DNA of 61,570 nucleotides, from the NCBI GenBank assembly GCA_044445965.1, contig JBIOEJ010000017.1:1-61570 (forward strand). The letters are read 5' to 3'. Origin of the DNA: GAS188 sp044445965 (GTDB lineage Bacteria > Pseudomonadota > Alphaproteobacteria > Rhizobiales > Beijerinckiaceae). The notes beneath the pieces were generated by a model, which made no database searches, was not told the origin of the DNA, and saw only the letters and a list, made by a program, of their open reading frames with translations. The position numbers and the translations under genes are program-made. This document shows, piece after piece, positions 1-10,005 of this stretch. Every line of letters starts with the position of its first letter. Position 1 is the first letter of the stretch.

Positions 1-13
1 CCCTTCGGGGTTT

Positions 14-101
14 GGACGAAATGGCCATCTGGTGCGTCGAAAACCTCGCCGATACCGGAGTATCGGCATCGATTTTCTCCTGCCAGCTGGCCATTTCGTC
101 T
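14..101. repeat. nested inverted repeat at window start
   Basis: An outer arm near 15-32 (gacgaaatggccatctgg) is matched in reverse complement near 83-100 with one mismatch. Between them is an inner perfect hairpin, gccgatac/gtatcggc (48-55 and 60-67) with a 4-nt loop. No T-tract follows, so it is not an obvious terminator. No coding sequence could be supported in bases 1-176. Confidence 0.55.
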
Positions 102-176
102 CAAATCCCGGCTCACGCGATGTATGTCAACACGCCCTAGCGCGGACGGCCCGGGAGCCGCGCCAGGACCACGGCC

Positions 177-746
177 ATGAGGATCGTCGGCGGACGGTTT
201 CGCGGACGCCCGATCTCGGGGCCTCTTAGTCACGCGATCCGCCCGACATCGGATCGCTTGCGCGAGACCATCTTCAATATTCTCGAGCACGCTCATGGCG
301 ACCCGGTCACGGGAGCGCGCGCGCTCGACCTGTTCGCCGGCACGGGCGCGATGGGTCTCGAGGCCATGTCGCGCGGAGCGAGCTTCTGCCTCTTCGTCGA
401 TCAGGGCGCCGAGGCGCGCAGCCTGATGCGCGCTTCCATCGAAGCGCTCGGCTGCGGCGGGCAGACGCGCATCTTCCGGCGCGACGCGACGAAACTCGGC
501 GAGGCGAGGCCGCTCGCGCCCTTCTCGCTCGTCTTTTGCGATCCCCCCTATGGGCGCGGCCTCGCGCCGCAAGCTCTCTCATCCGCGCTCGCCGGAGGCT
601 GGCTCGCCCAAGAGGCGACTATCGTCGTCGAAGAGGCGGCAGGGGCGGAATTCGCCTTCCCCGAGGGCTTTGGCGAATCCGAGCGGCGCGTCTACGGCGA
701 CACGATGGTGGCCTTCGGGCGGAGGCGGAATGTTGAGGAATGTTGA
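177..746 (+). CDS. rsmD: 16S rRNA (guanine(966)-N(2))-methyltransferase RsmD
   Basis: This 189-residue protein matches RsmD, a SAM-dependent enzyme that methylates G966 of 16S rRNA in the assembling small subunit. It opens with the family signature RIVGGRFRGRPI, then SDRLRETIFNIL. The SAM-binding loop LDLFAGTGAMGLEAMSRGA lies near residues 50-68, and the catalytic DPPYG motif is near 121-125. The length is normal for the family. The ATG at 177 directly precedes the conserved RIVGG block, with only a weak cagga-like ribosome site. It stands alone on the plus strand, convergent with acnA. Identification is secure. Confidence 0.95.
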   Translation: MRIVGGRFRGRPISGPLSHAIRPTSDRLRETIFNILEHAHGDPVTGARALDLFAGTGAMGLEAMSRGASFCLFVDQGAEARSLMRASIEALGCGGQTRIFRRDATKLGEARPLAPFSLVFCDPPYGRGLAPQALSSALAGGWLAQEATIVVEEAAGAEFAFPEGFGESERRVYGDTMVAFGRRRNVEEC

Positions 747-1020
747 TTTCGAAAGCTCGATGACGCATTTTTTTGTTGCCGGCTAATTACCCACTGCGGG
801 GAATTTTCGCTTGACGCTTTCCAGGATTTCCGAAACAATGGGGTTTCAGTGGATAGATGTGCAAGTCGCGCCCGGAGCTGAAAAAGCCGCCGGGCGTTTT
901 GCTTTTCGAAGATCGAGAAAATTTTGCGGGAGAGGTCGATTGCGACTCACCCGACGCCGAGCCAGGGTTTCAATTTCTAGCTCGCTCGGCTCGATATCGA
1001 AAAGCCGGGAGCGGCGTCGA

Positions 1021-1041
1021 CCTCTCCCGCAAGGGGAGAGG
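1021..1041. repeat. palindromic cctctccc/ggggagagg element
   Basis: A near-perfect hairpin (cctctccc, gcaa loop, gggagagg) lies between rsmD and acnA. Close relatives occur in the window near 24970-25055 and 30575-30600, so it is a dispersed intergenic repeat rather than a terminator; there is no T-run. The rest of 747-1084 holds nothing else I can support. Confidence 0.6.
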
Positions 1042-1084
1042 TGACAGGCTCCGCCGTGAACCCCTCTTCAGTAGAAGTTGTCGC

Positions 1085-3817
<2,733 letters not shown>

Positions 3818-4065
3818 GGAAGCATCCTTCGGGGTGTGGCGCGTGATCGAAACGCGCCTGGCAAATGGCCTTTCGCGCGCAACGCGCGCGCCGCTCCGGG
3901 AGCGCCCGGACCCCGCGCTGGATAGGAGATGAACCCCGGCGCGCGGCGCAGCCTGACGCTCATATAGAGCATTTCCGAAGGGCTCGCTACGTGGCCGTAT
4001 CGGTGGCCAGAGGCCGGATGAGCCCCGTGCTTGCCGCCGGTTCCTCAGACCACTGACCTCCCTCG

Positions 4066-4230
4066 TCAGTATCGGAGGGGCGGCGTCTCGCCGCCCGTGG
4101 CCCGGATCAAGTCCGGGCCGTGGCGATGGTGCGCGAGACCCGCACTCCCCGTGACGGCCGCGGCGTTTGATTTGGGAAGGGCGTATTCGAAGAAGTCATA
4201 GATGCTGGGGTCGCCCACGTATCTCTGCAT
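4066..4230 (-). CDS. small hypothetical ORF, possible gene remnant
   Basis: A 54-codon minus-strand frame starts MQRYVGDPSIYDFFEYALPK, which looks protein-like. Its second half is read through the GC palindrome at 4099-4119 and has low-complexity composition. This suggests the 5' end of a former gene cut off by a repeat insertion. I recognise no family. The remainder of the 3818-4454 gap shows no other supported gene. Confidence 0.2.
   Translation of the reverse strand: MQRYVGDPSIYDFFEYALPKSNAAAVTGSAGLAHHRHGPDLIRATGGETPPLRY
4099..4119. repeat. palindromic intergenic repeat (ggcccgga/tccgggcc)
   Basis: Perfect 8-bp arms ggcccgga and tccgggcc flank a 5-nt loop. This is a REP-like palindrome of the kind scattered between genes in many Hyphomicrobiales genomes. 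It has no T-tract, so terminator function is unlikely. Confidence 0.5.
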
Positions 4231-4454
4231 GGCTCGCCGAGTTCTCGGTCGCGGTAGCCCATCGGTGTCTCCCTGCTTAGGTCATTGCCTTATGGGACAG
4301 ATACCCCACATAGGGAGCGCGACGCCGCCTCTCCCCTTCCATCCCTGACACGCAGACTGTTATGTCACCACTGATCGATTGGGGCCCCAATGGTCCTCCT
4401 CCCGATAATTGGGTTCCATGAGGGCGGCATCGAGAGGTTGCGAGCGTTGCGACA

Positions 4455-4976
4455 ATGAATGAAACACTTCGACAAGTCATAGATAGATTGACCTGGCAGC
4501 GCCGATTCGGTGAAGCGTTGGAACATCTTGACCGCATTGGGAGTAGCGAGACCGATGCGGAAATACATCGAATGCGAGCATCCGTGTATTACAGCATGGG
4601 TAATATTGAAAGAGCGATTGAAGAAACGACCAAATCGCTTGAATTGAATGGAAATCCACTCTACAATTATTACTTTAGAGGTTTGTATCGAGCCGAGATC
4701 GGAGATTTTCATGGATCGGTCGCTGACTTGGAAATGGTAAACTCTCTTGAAGAGCAACGGTACCCAGGAGAACAGTTTACTTCTGCTCTATTTTGGATTG
4801 CGGTGCTAAAAATAATACATAAATCCGAATTTGACGATGAATTATTGAATCGGATAAGAGCTGATTATGAAGAGTACGTGTTCGATTCCTTAGTAAGCAA
4901 GAACGATATTCTTGCCGCACGCAAGTCCGAATCAGAAAGAGTGAGATTCGTCGATCGATTGGCGCGAGGACGCTAG
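4455..4976 (+). CDS. TPR-like hypothetical protein, AT-rich
   Basis: A 173-residue soluble helical protein of unknown role. Residues 15-75 read like one or two tetratricopeptide units (RRFGEALEHLDRIG; YYSMGNIERAIEETTKSLEL; YYFRGLYRAEIGDFHGSV). The rest is charged and helical with no catalytic motif. There is no signal peptide or membrane segment. Its codon use is clearly AT-richer than every neighbour (many att, aat and gaa codons), pointing to recent acquisition. It resembles orphan TPR or Imm-type proteins that accompany toxins, but no toxin lies beside it. The 4455 ATG is the only reasonable start. Confidence 0.6.
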   Translation: MNETLRQVIDRLTWQRRFGEALEHLDRIGSSETDAEIHRMRASVYYSMGNIERAIEETTKSLELNGNPLYNYYFRGLYRAEIGDFHGSVADLEMVNSLEEQRYPGEQFTSALFWIAVLKIIHKSEFDDELLNRIRADYEEYVFDSLVSKNDILAARKSESERVRFVDRLARGR

Positions 4977-5005
4977 CCTGCCCTGTCGCCGCACGTGGTC
5001 GCCCG

Positions 5006-6433
5006 CTAATCCAGGTTCGGCCACAGCGCCAGCAGGCCTTGCGAGGCCTCGAAGAGGGCGGCGAGGCGCAGGATATCCGTCTCGGCCCTGAAGCGGCCGA
5101 CGACCTGCAGCCCGATCGGCAATCCGTCCTTGCCGAAGCCGCAGGGCAGGCTCATCGCCGGATGCCCGGTCAAATTGAACGGCATGGTCCAGGGAAACCA
5201 GTTCGAGCGCAGATCCTCGTATTCCTTCCCGTCGATATTGATCGAGCCGAAGAGATCCTGCTCGATCGGCAGGGCGGTGCGCGACAAGGTCGGCGTCACC
5301 AGGAAATCGTGCTCGCGCAGCAGCGCCTGAACGTGCCGGAACAGGAGCGTGCGGCGAAACATCGCTTCCTGATAGTCGACGCCGCTCACCTGCGAGGCAA
5401 GAGCGAGCTGCCGCAGCAGCGATGGGCTCATCCTGTCGGCGTCACGTTCGGCCATGGGCCCGAAGCGCGCGCGCCAAGTGGTGTGGTTGATGACGCGCCA
5501 TAGGGGCTCGATATCGAAACGCTCTCCATTCATCTCCTCCGGCTCGGCGCCCAATTCCCGCAAGCGTCGAAGCGCGCGCTCGAATGCGGCCGCAACGTCG
5601 GCCGCGATCGGCCGGCCGGGCGGCGCCGCGCAATAGAGGATGCGCCGGCCGCCGAGGTCGCCCTCGGCTCGGGCCGCCTCGATATAGTCGGGAACCGGCA
5701 GCCCGATCGACCACGGGTCGCTCTCATCCGCGCCCGCCATGACTTGCAGCATGAGCGCGGTATCGGCCACGGTGCGGGTCATCGGCGTCACGAAAGTGTA
5801 GTTGCCGAAGGCGTCGGCGGCCTGGCTGTGGGGGATGACGCCGTTGCTCTGCTTGAGACCCACCACGCCGTTGCAGGCGGCGGGAATGCGCGTCGATCCG
5901 CCGCCATCCGTGGCGACGGCGATCGGCGCGATGCCGGCGGCGACCGCGACGGCGGCACCGCCGCTCGAGCCGCCGCTGGTGCGCTCGGGGCTCCAGGCAT
6001 TGCGGGTGCGGCCGAAGAGCGGCGCGTCGGTCAGGCACTTCGCCCCGAATTCCGGGGTCGTGGTCTTCCCGATCAGGATCGCCCCCGCGCGGCGAAGCCT
6101 TGCGACGGCCTCTGCATCCTCAGCGGGCACGTTATCGGCATGGAGGAGCGAGCCGAAGGTGGTGCGCACGCCCTTGGTGTTGACGAGATCCTTTACGCTG
6201 AAGGGCACGCCATGCAGCAGCCCGAGCTCATCCCCGCCTAGCATTGCCTGCTCGGCGGCCTTCGCCTCGCGCAAGGCCTCATCGCCACAGATGGTGATGA
6301 AGCAGTTGAGCTCAGGGTTCAGGCGCTCGGCTCGATCGAGCACCCCGCGCGTGACCTCGACCGGCGAGACCTCGCGCCTGGCAATGAGGTCACGCAGCGA
6401 GGTTGCCGGCAGGAGGCAAAGGTCTTGGCTCAT
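5006..6433 (-). CDS. amidase (amidase signature family)
   Basis: The protein of about 475 residues belongs to the amidase signature family, which hydrolyses C-N bonds with a Ser-cisSer-Lys triad. The Lys lies in FSVKDLVNTKG (around 78-88), and the Gly/Ser-rich signature reads GGSSGGAAVAVAAGI followed by TDGGGSTRIPA (around 154-185). The substrate cannot be inferred; it is a stand-alone amidase rather than GatA, since no gatB or gatC is near. I chose ATG at 6433 (MSQDLCLLPATSLRDL) because the family's N-terminal domain begins there; a longer frame extends to 6517 with unlikely sequence. Confidence 0.9.
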   Translation of the reverse strand: MSQDLCLLPATSLRDLIARREVSPVEVTRGVLDRAERLNPELNCFITICGDEALREAKAAEQAMLGGDELGLLHGVPFSVKDLVNTKGVRTTFGSLLHADNVPAEDAEAVARLRRAGAILIGKTTTPEFGAKCLTDAPLFGRTRNAWSPERTSGGSSGGAAVAVAAGIAPIAVATDGGGSTRIPAACNGVVGLKQSNGVIPHSQAADAFGNYTFVTPMTRTVADTALMLQVMAGADESDPWSIGLPVPDYIEAARAEGDLGGRRILYCAAPPGRPIAADVAAAFERALRRLRELGAEPEEMNGERFDIEPLWRVINHTTWRARFGPMAERDADRMSPSLLRQLALASQVSGVDYQEAMFRRTLLFRHVQALLREHDFLVTPTLSRTALPIEQDLFGSINIDGKEYEDLRSNWFPWTMPFNLTGHPAMSLPCGFGKDGLPIGLQVVGRFRAETDILRLAALFEASQGLLALWPNLD

Positions 6434-6618
6434 TCTGGACGGCTCCGGCGCTGGTTTATGTAGGGTCGCGCTTTGAATTTTGGCTCTCGAGCCCCCAGCT
6501 CGCGCTCCCAAATTCAACAGTGAACGGGCGCGGTAGGCTCAGGAACTGACATTCGCCTTCGTTGTGGCATGATAGTTCCTCGAGTCTGGGAGCGCGATCA
6601 GAGGTAAGCAGGCGTGAT

Positions 6619-6720
6619 ATGAGACGGCTACTTTCGACGATGCTGCTGGCCATTTCGTTCACGTCAGCGAACGCACAATGTGCACTTTGGGTCGGCCCTC
6701 CCGATATCTCAGGCTATTGA
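6619..6720 (+). CDS. 33-residue ORF with signal-peptide-like N-terminus
   Basis: The frame reads MRRLLSTMLLAISFTSANAQ and then 13 more residues before a stop. The n-, h- and c-regions end in a good AxA-type cleavage site (ANA-Q). So short a secreted product is odd. It may be the 5' stub of a degraded exported protein, or simply chance. It ends about 80 bases before the next gene. Ribosome-site evidence is weak. Confidence 0.25.
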   Translation: MRRLLSTMLLAISFTSANAQCALWVGPPDISGY

Positions 6721-6798
6721 GCTAAGCGTCGGCGTCGCCAAAGCATCCACCTTTTCAAGCGTCAGTTTTCGGGCGCGCAAGTCGCTAGGAGGAGCCGA

Positions 6799-8115
6799 AT
6801 GTCCAGCGGAGCGCGGCAGCTCGTCTCCCGTCGGACAGCCTTGGCTGGGCTAGCCACAATCACAGCCTGCGGCTCCGTCGTCGGGCAACCAGTCGCCGAT
6901 ACCGCGACGGCAGAGACGAGCGCGGAGCCCGTCTTTTCGCCTTCGGGCCCAAACGCCGAGCTCTACGGCGCCGCAGATGGGTTTCCTGTCCCCAGCCCCT
7001 TGCTGGCTCGATTGCAAGGCAACCCTTTTGAGCCGAAATATCGGGTCGGCGCGTTCAGCCACCTCGACCAATTCTTCCCGACGCGGTCGATCAAGCGCGC
7101 GGACACGCCATGGGCTTTCAAACGCTCGACGGCGGATATTCGCTATTCGTATCAGGGCAGGCAATCATCCCTGGCGGAATATCTTTCGCGCAATCCCGTC
7201 ACCGGGCTGCTGATCGCCAAGGATGACCGGATTTTCAGCGAGCACTATCAATATGCGCGAACCGATCGCGATCGGCTGATCTCGCAATCCATGGTCAAGT
7301 CGATCATGGGCTTGTTGATCGGCATCGCCGTCTCCGAAGGCGCGATCAAATCCGTCGATGACACGGCCGAAACCTATGTGCCGGGGTTTAGAGGCAGCGA
7401 ATACGGCAAGACGCCGATCCGCGATCTCCTGCATATGTCCTCGGGCGTCGACTTCGGCGAGGACAGGGACGACGGCCGCGACCTCAACCACCTCTGGCGC
7501 GACATGGTGCTCGGCCCTGCCTTCGGCTTTGGCTCGCCTAAGGGCACAATCGCGAGCATCATCCAGTTCAATCAGCGGATCGCTCCGCCGGGCACGCGAT
7601 TTTACTATGCCAGCATCGAACCCGACGTGCTGGGCATGGTACTCCACGCGACTGTCAACCAGCCAGCGTCCGACTACCTGCGCCGGAAAGTCTGGGAGCC
7701 GATCGGCGCGGAAGCTGACGCCACATGGATGGTGGATGCGCAGGGCTTCGAAGTGGCGCATTTCGGCTTCAATGCCGTGCTGCGCGACTATGCGCGGCTC
7801 GGGCGCTTGCTCGCCCATGACGGCGCCTGGGATGGTAAGCAGATCATACCGGCGCAATGGATGATCGACGCGACGACCGTTAGGTCCAGCGACGCCTATC
7901 TCGCGCCGGGTAGGGCCATGCGGGATTTCGGCTATGGCTATCTGCTGTGGTTGCTTCCGGGGCCGCGGCGGCAATTCGCGCTCGTGGGCGCCCTGGGCCA
8001 GCGCGTCTGCATTGACCCGATCTCGAAGCTCGTCATGGTCCAGACCGCCCTCGAGGACACGCCCGAAGTCTGGCGGTTGTGGTCGGCGGTGGTCAAGCAA
8101 CTGGGCCGCGAATAG
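6799..8115 (+). CDS. exported serine hydrolase, beta-lactamase/NylB-like family
   Basis: A 438-residue beta-lactamase-related serine hydrolase (class C / 6-aminohexanoate-dimer hydrolase type). The N-terminus shows a Tat-like SRRTALAG motif followed by a lipobox-like TITAC, so export and lipidation are likely. The SxxK nucleophile motif is SMVK in SQSMVKSIMG (around 168-177). The Tyr-containing second motif is YYASIEP (around 270). These enzymes act on esters, amides or D-amino peptides; the substrate here is unknown. A strong ribosome site (aggagg, 6 bases before ATG) fixes the start. It appears monocistronic. Confidence 0.85.
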   Translation: MSSGARQLVSRRTALAGLATITACGSVVGQPVADTATAETSAEPVFSPSGPNAELYGAADGFPVPSPLLARLQGNPFEPKYRVGAFSHLDQFFPTRSIKRADTPWAFKRSTADIRYSYQGRQSSLAEYLSRNPVTGLLIAKDDRIFSEHYQYARTDRDRLISQSMVKSIMGLLIGIAVSEGAIKSVDDTAETYVPGFRGSEYGKTPIRDLLHMSSGVDFGEDRDDGRDLNHLWRDMVLGPAFGFGSPKGTIASIIQFNQRIAPPGTRFYYASIEPDVLGMVLHATVNQPASDYLRRKVWEPIGAEADATWMVDAQGFEVAHFGFNAVLRDYARLGRLLAHDGAWDGKQIIPAQWMIDATTVRSSDAYLAPGRAMRDFGYGYLLWLLPGPRRQFALVGALGQRVCIDPISKLVMVQTALEDTPEVWRLWSAVVKQLGRE

Positions 8116-8336
8116 CGCTCGGTTCGCGGCTGCAGCTGCATGCATAAATCAAGATTATGCACCTTGCTCTCGACGACGACATTTCAATGGGGTGGGCGCC
8201 GCATAAGTAACTGTGCGAAACGCGATCCCGTCGATCCGTTCGTCGACCTGCGCGGCGGATATGTTGAAGGGCGCTTCCCACCCTCCGCGGACATTCAAAC
8301 TTAGAGGCTGACCCGAGATTCACGAAGACCGCGCAT

Positions 8337-8425
8337 TTCCGTCATCGCGAGCGCAGCGAAGCGATCCACAATGACGGCTGGATTGCTTTGCTTCGTTCCT
8401 CGCAACCGGCCGCGGTCGGTTGCAT
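8337..8425. repeat. dispersed repeat of the gtcatcgcgagcg type
   Basis: The stretch gtcatcgcgagcgcagcgaagcgatcc, followed by a partially inverted copy (ggattgctttgcttcgttcctcgc), has the form of the short dispersed intergenic repeat common in Bradyrhizobium relatives. It lies in the 8116-8573 gap, which holds no supported gene. Confidence 0.45.
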
Positions 8426-8573
8426 CAGCGCCGGCTCCGCCTCCTCGCAATTGTCCGGCAACGGGCGACGCGTGATTTTCGAGCGAGGCTCTTAAGCACC
8501 ACCCCGCCCGGCGATACTTGACATCCGTGGCTCGCGCCGTCGACCCTGCGTCATCGGCTCAGCAGCGAGAAAA

Positions 8574-9752
8574 ATGATGGCCGGCGCTCTGGATCGTCTT
8601 CGCGTGCTCGATTTCACGACCACGATCGCCGGCCCCCACTGCAGCCGCCTGCTGGCAGATCTGGGTGCCGAGGTGATCAAGATCGAGGCGCCCGAAGGCG
8701 ACATGATGCGCGCGCGGCCGCCGCTTCGCGACGGCGCCAGCGCGAGCTTCGGACAACTCAACGCCGGCAAGAAAAGCGTGGTGCTCGATTTGAAATCGCC
8801 GAGGGCGGTCGAAGCCGCGCGGCGGTTGGTCGCCACCGCCGATATCGTGGTCGAGAATTTCCGGCCGGGCGTGATGCGCCGCTTCGGGCTTGATTACGAC
8901 CCTCTCAAGGAAATCAGGCCCGAATTGATCTACTGCGCCATCTCGGGCTATGGCCACACCGGGCCCTCGGCCGAATTGCCGGCCTATGCTCCGGTAATCC
9001 ACGCGGCTTCGGGCTACGATCTGGCGCATATGGCCCACCAGGGCGAAGAGCGACGGCCGGACTACTGTGGCATCTTCATCGCCGATGTGCTGACCGGCAC
9101 CTATGCGTTCGGCGCGATCATGGCGGCGCTCTATCAACGCGAGATGACCGGCCAGGGGCAGCTGATCGACGTCTCGATGCTCGAGAGCATGCTGAGTCTG
9201 ACCTTGAATGAAATCCAGGCCGCGCAGTTCGCGGTGGCGCGGCCTCGTCGACCAGCCTTCGGCCCGATCGCGGCCAAGGACGGCTACGTCAATCTGGCGA
9301 TTGCGAGCGAGAGGACGTTTCAGGCCCTGGCGGTCGCGTCCGGCCACCCTCAGTGGCTGACCGATACGCGCTTTGCCAAATACCCCGACCGGCGCGCCAA
9401 TTGGGGCGAGTTGATCGACGAGCTCGAGCGCTGGTCGAAGGAGCGCACCAGACAAGAGGTCCAGGCGATTTTCGATCGCCACGGCGTGCCGTGCTCGCCT
9501 TACCGCACGGTCAAGGAGGCGATGGCCGATCCGCAATTGGCGCATCGCGGCGCCTTCGCCGAGATACGCGATGCCGGCGGCACGTTCCTTGCGCTCAACC
9601 CGCCGTTCCGGATGTCGGCCGCCAGAGCTGCCGCGACCCCCTATGTGGCGGCGCTCGGCGAGCACACCGAGGAGGTGCTGGCCGAGATCGGCTACGCCTC
9701 GGCGGAGATCGCCTCCCTGGTCAGCGCTGGCGCGGCAGCGGCTCGCGCCTAA
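8574..9752 (+). CDS. CaiB/BaiF family CoA-transferase
   Basis: The 392-residue product is a class III CoA-transferase (CaiB/BaiF/Frc fold), moving CoA between carboxylic acids through an aspartyl-CoA thioester intermediate. The N-terminal hallmark LRVLDFTTTIAGPHCSRLLADLGAEVIKIE is complete (residues about 8-38). YCAISGYGHTGP (around 122-133) is the family substrate loop, and the catalytic Asp region is IFIADVLTGTYA (around 165). Length is typical. Two adjacent ATG codons could start it. No acyl-CoA partner gene adjoins it, so the substrate is unknown. Confidence 0.9.
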   Translation: MMAGALDRLRVLDFTTTIAGPHCSRLLADLGAEVIKIEAPEGDMMRARPPLRDGASASFGQLNAGKKSVVLDLKSPRAVEAARRLVATADIVVENFRPGVMRRFGLDYDPLKEIRPELIYCAISGYGHTGPSAELPAYAPVIHAASGYDLAHMAHQGEERRPDYCGIFIADVLTGTYAFGAIMAALYQREMTGQGQLIDVSMLESMLSLTLNEIQAAQFAVARPRRPAFGPIAAKDGYVNLAIASERTFQALAVASGHPQWLTDTRFAKYPDRRANWGELIDELERWSKERTRQEVQAIFDRHGVPCSPYRTVKEAMADPQLAHRGAFAEIRDAGGTFLALNPPFRMSAARAAATPYVAALGEHTEEVLAEIGYASAEIASLVSAGAAAARA

Positions 9753-9754
9753 AG

Positions 9755-9876
9755 CTTTTCCCGGTCCGATTGAATCGAACCGAGGCTCTAGCTGATTGTT
9801 TTGCCGCATCTTCTGCGGCGAACCGGAGGCCACCCCCGCCTTCGCGGGGGCATGCTTCGCCGGAAAATGCTCTAAC
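9755..9876. repeat. Hyphomicrobiales-style intergenic repeat with ccccgc/gcgggg hairpin
   Basis: The text cccggtccgattgaatcgaac, then ttgttttgccgcat, and gccggaaaatgctcta at the end follows the layout of a short repeat seen across this order. A perfect hairpin cccccgc/gcggggg sits at about 9832-9850, and the same hairpin recurs near 25011-25029. A second copy of the repeat lies at 22565-22632. Confidence 0.5.
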
Positions 9877-9990
9877 TTACATCACGGCGGCGAGGAGCGG
9901 CCAGAGCGAAGCGACGAAGAGCGCCGCCATGGCGACGTTGAAGCGCCGCTTGGCGTCCTGGATCAGACGGCCCAGCTTGTCGGCGGACTT
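9877..9990 (-). pseudogene. remnant of a LysE-family exporter C-terminus
   Basis: On the minus strand this stretch encodes RRFNVAMAALFVASLWPLLA and then a stop, almost the same as the last residues of the LysE gene at 19467-20117. The DNA from about 9883 to 9947 differs at only a few positions. Upstream of about 9990 the homology is lost and the 3' end of the cyclase gene begins. Only the last transmembrane helix remains, so the fragment cannot function. It looks like the scar of a duplication or recombination. Confidence 0.75.
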
Positions 9991-10005
9991 TCCGCCGCCG
10001 CCAAG

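Noticed and set aside
1..176. Coding frame 32-229 at the window start
   Set aside because: Overlaps the nested hairpins and rsmD, and has no protein-like pattern.
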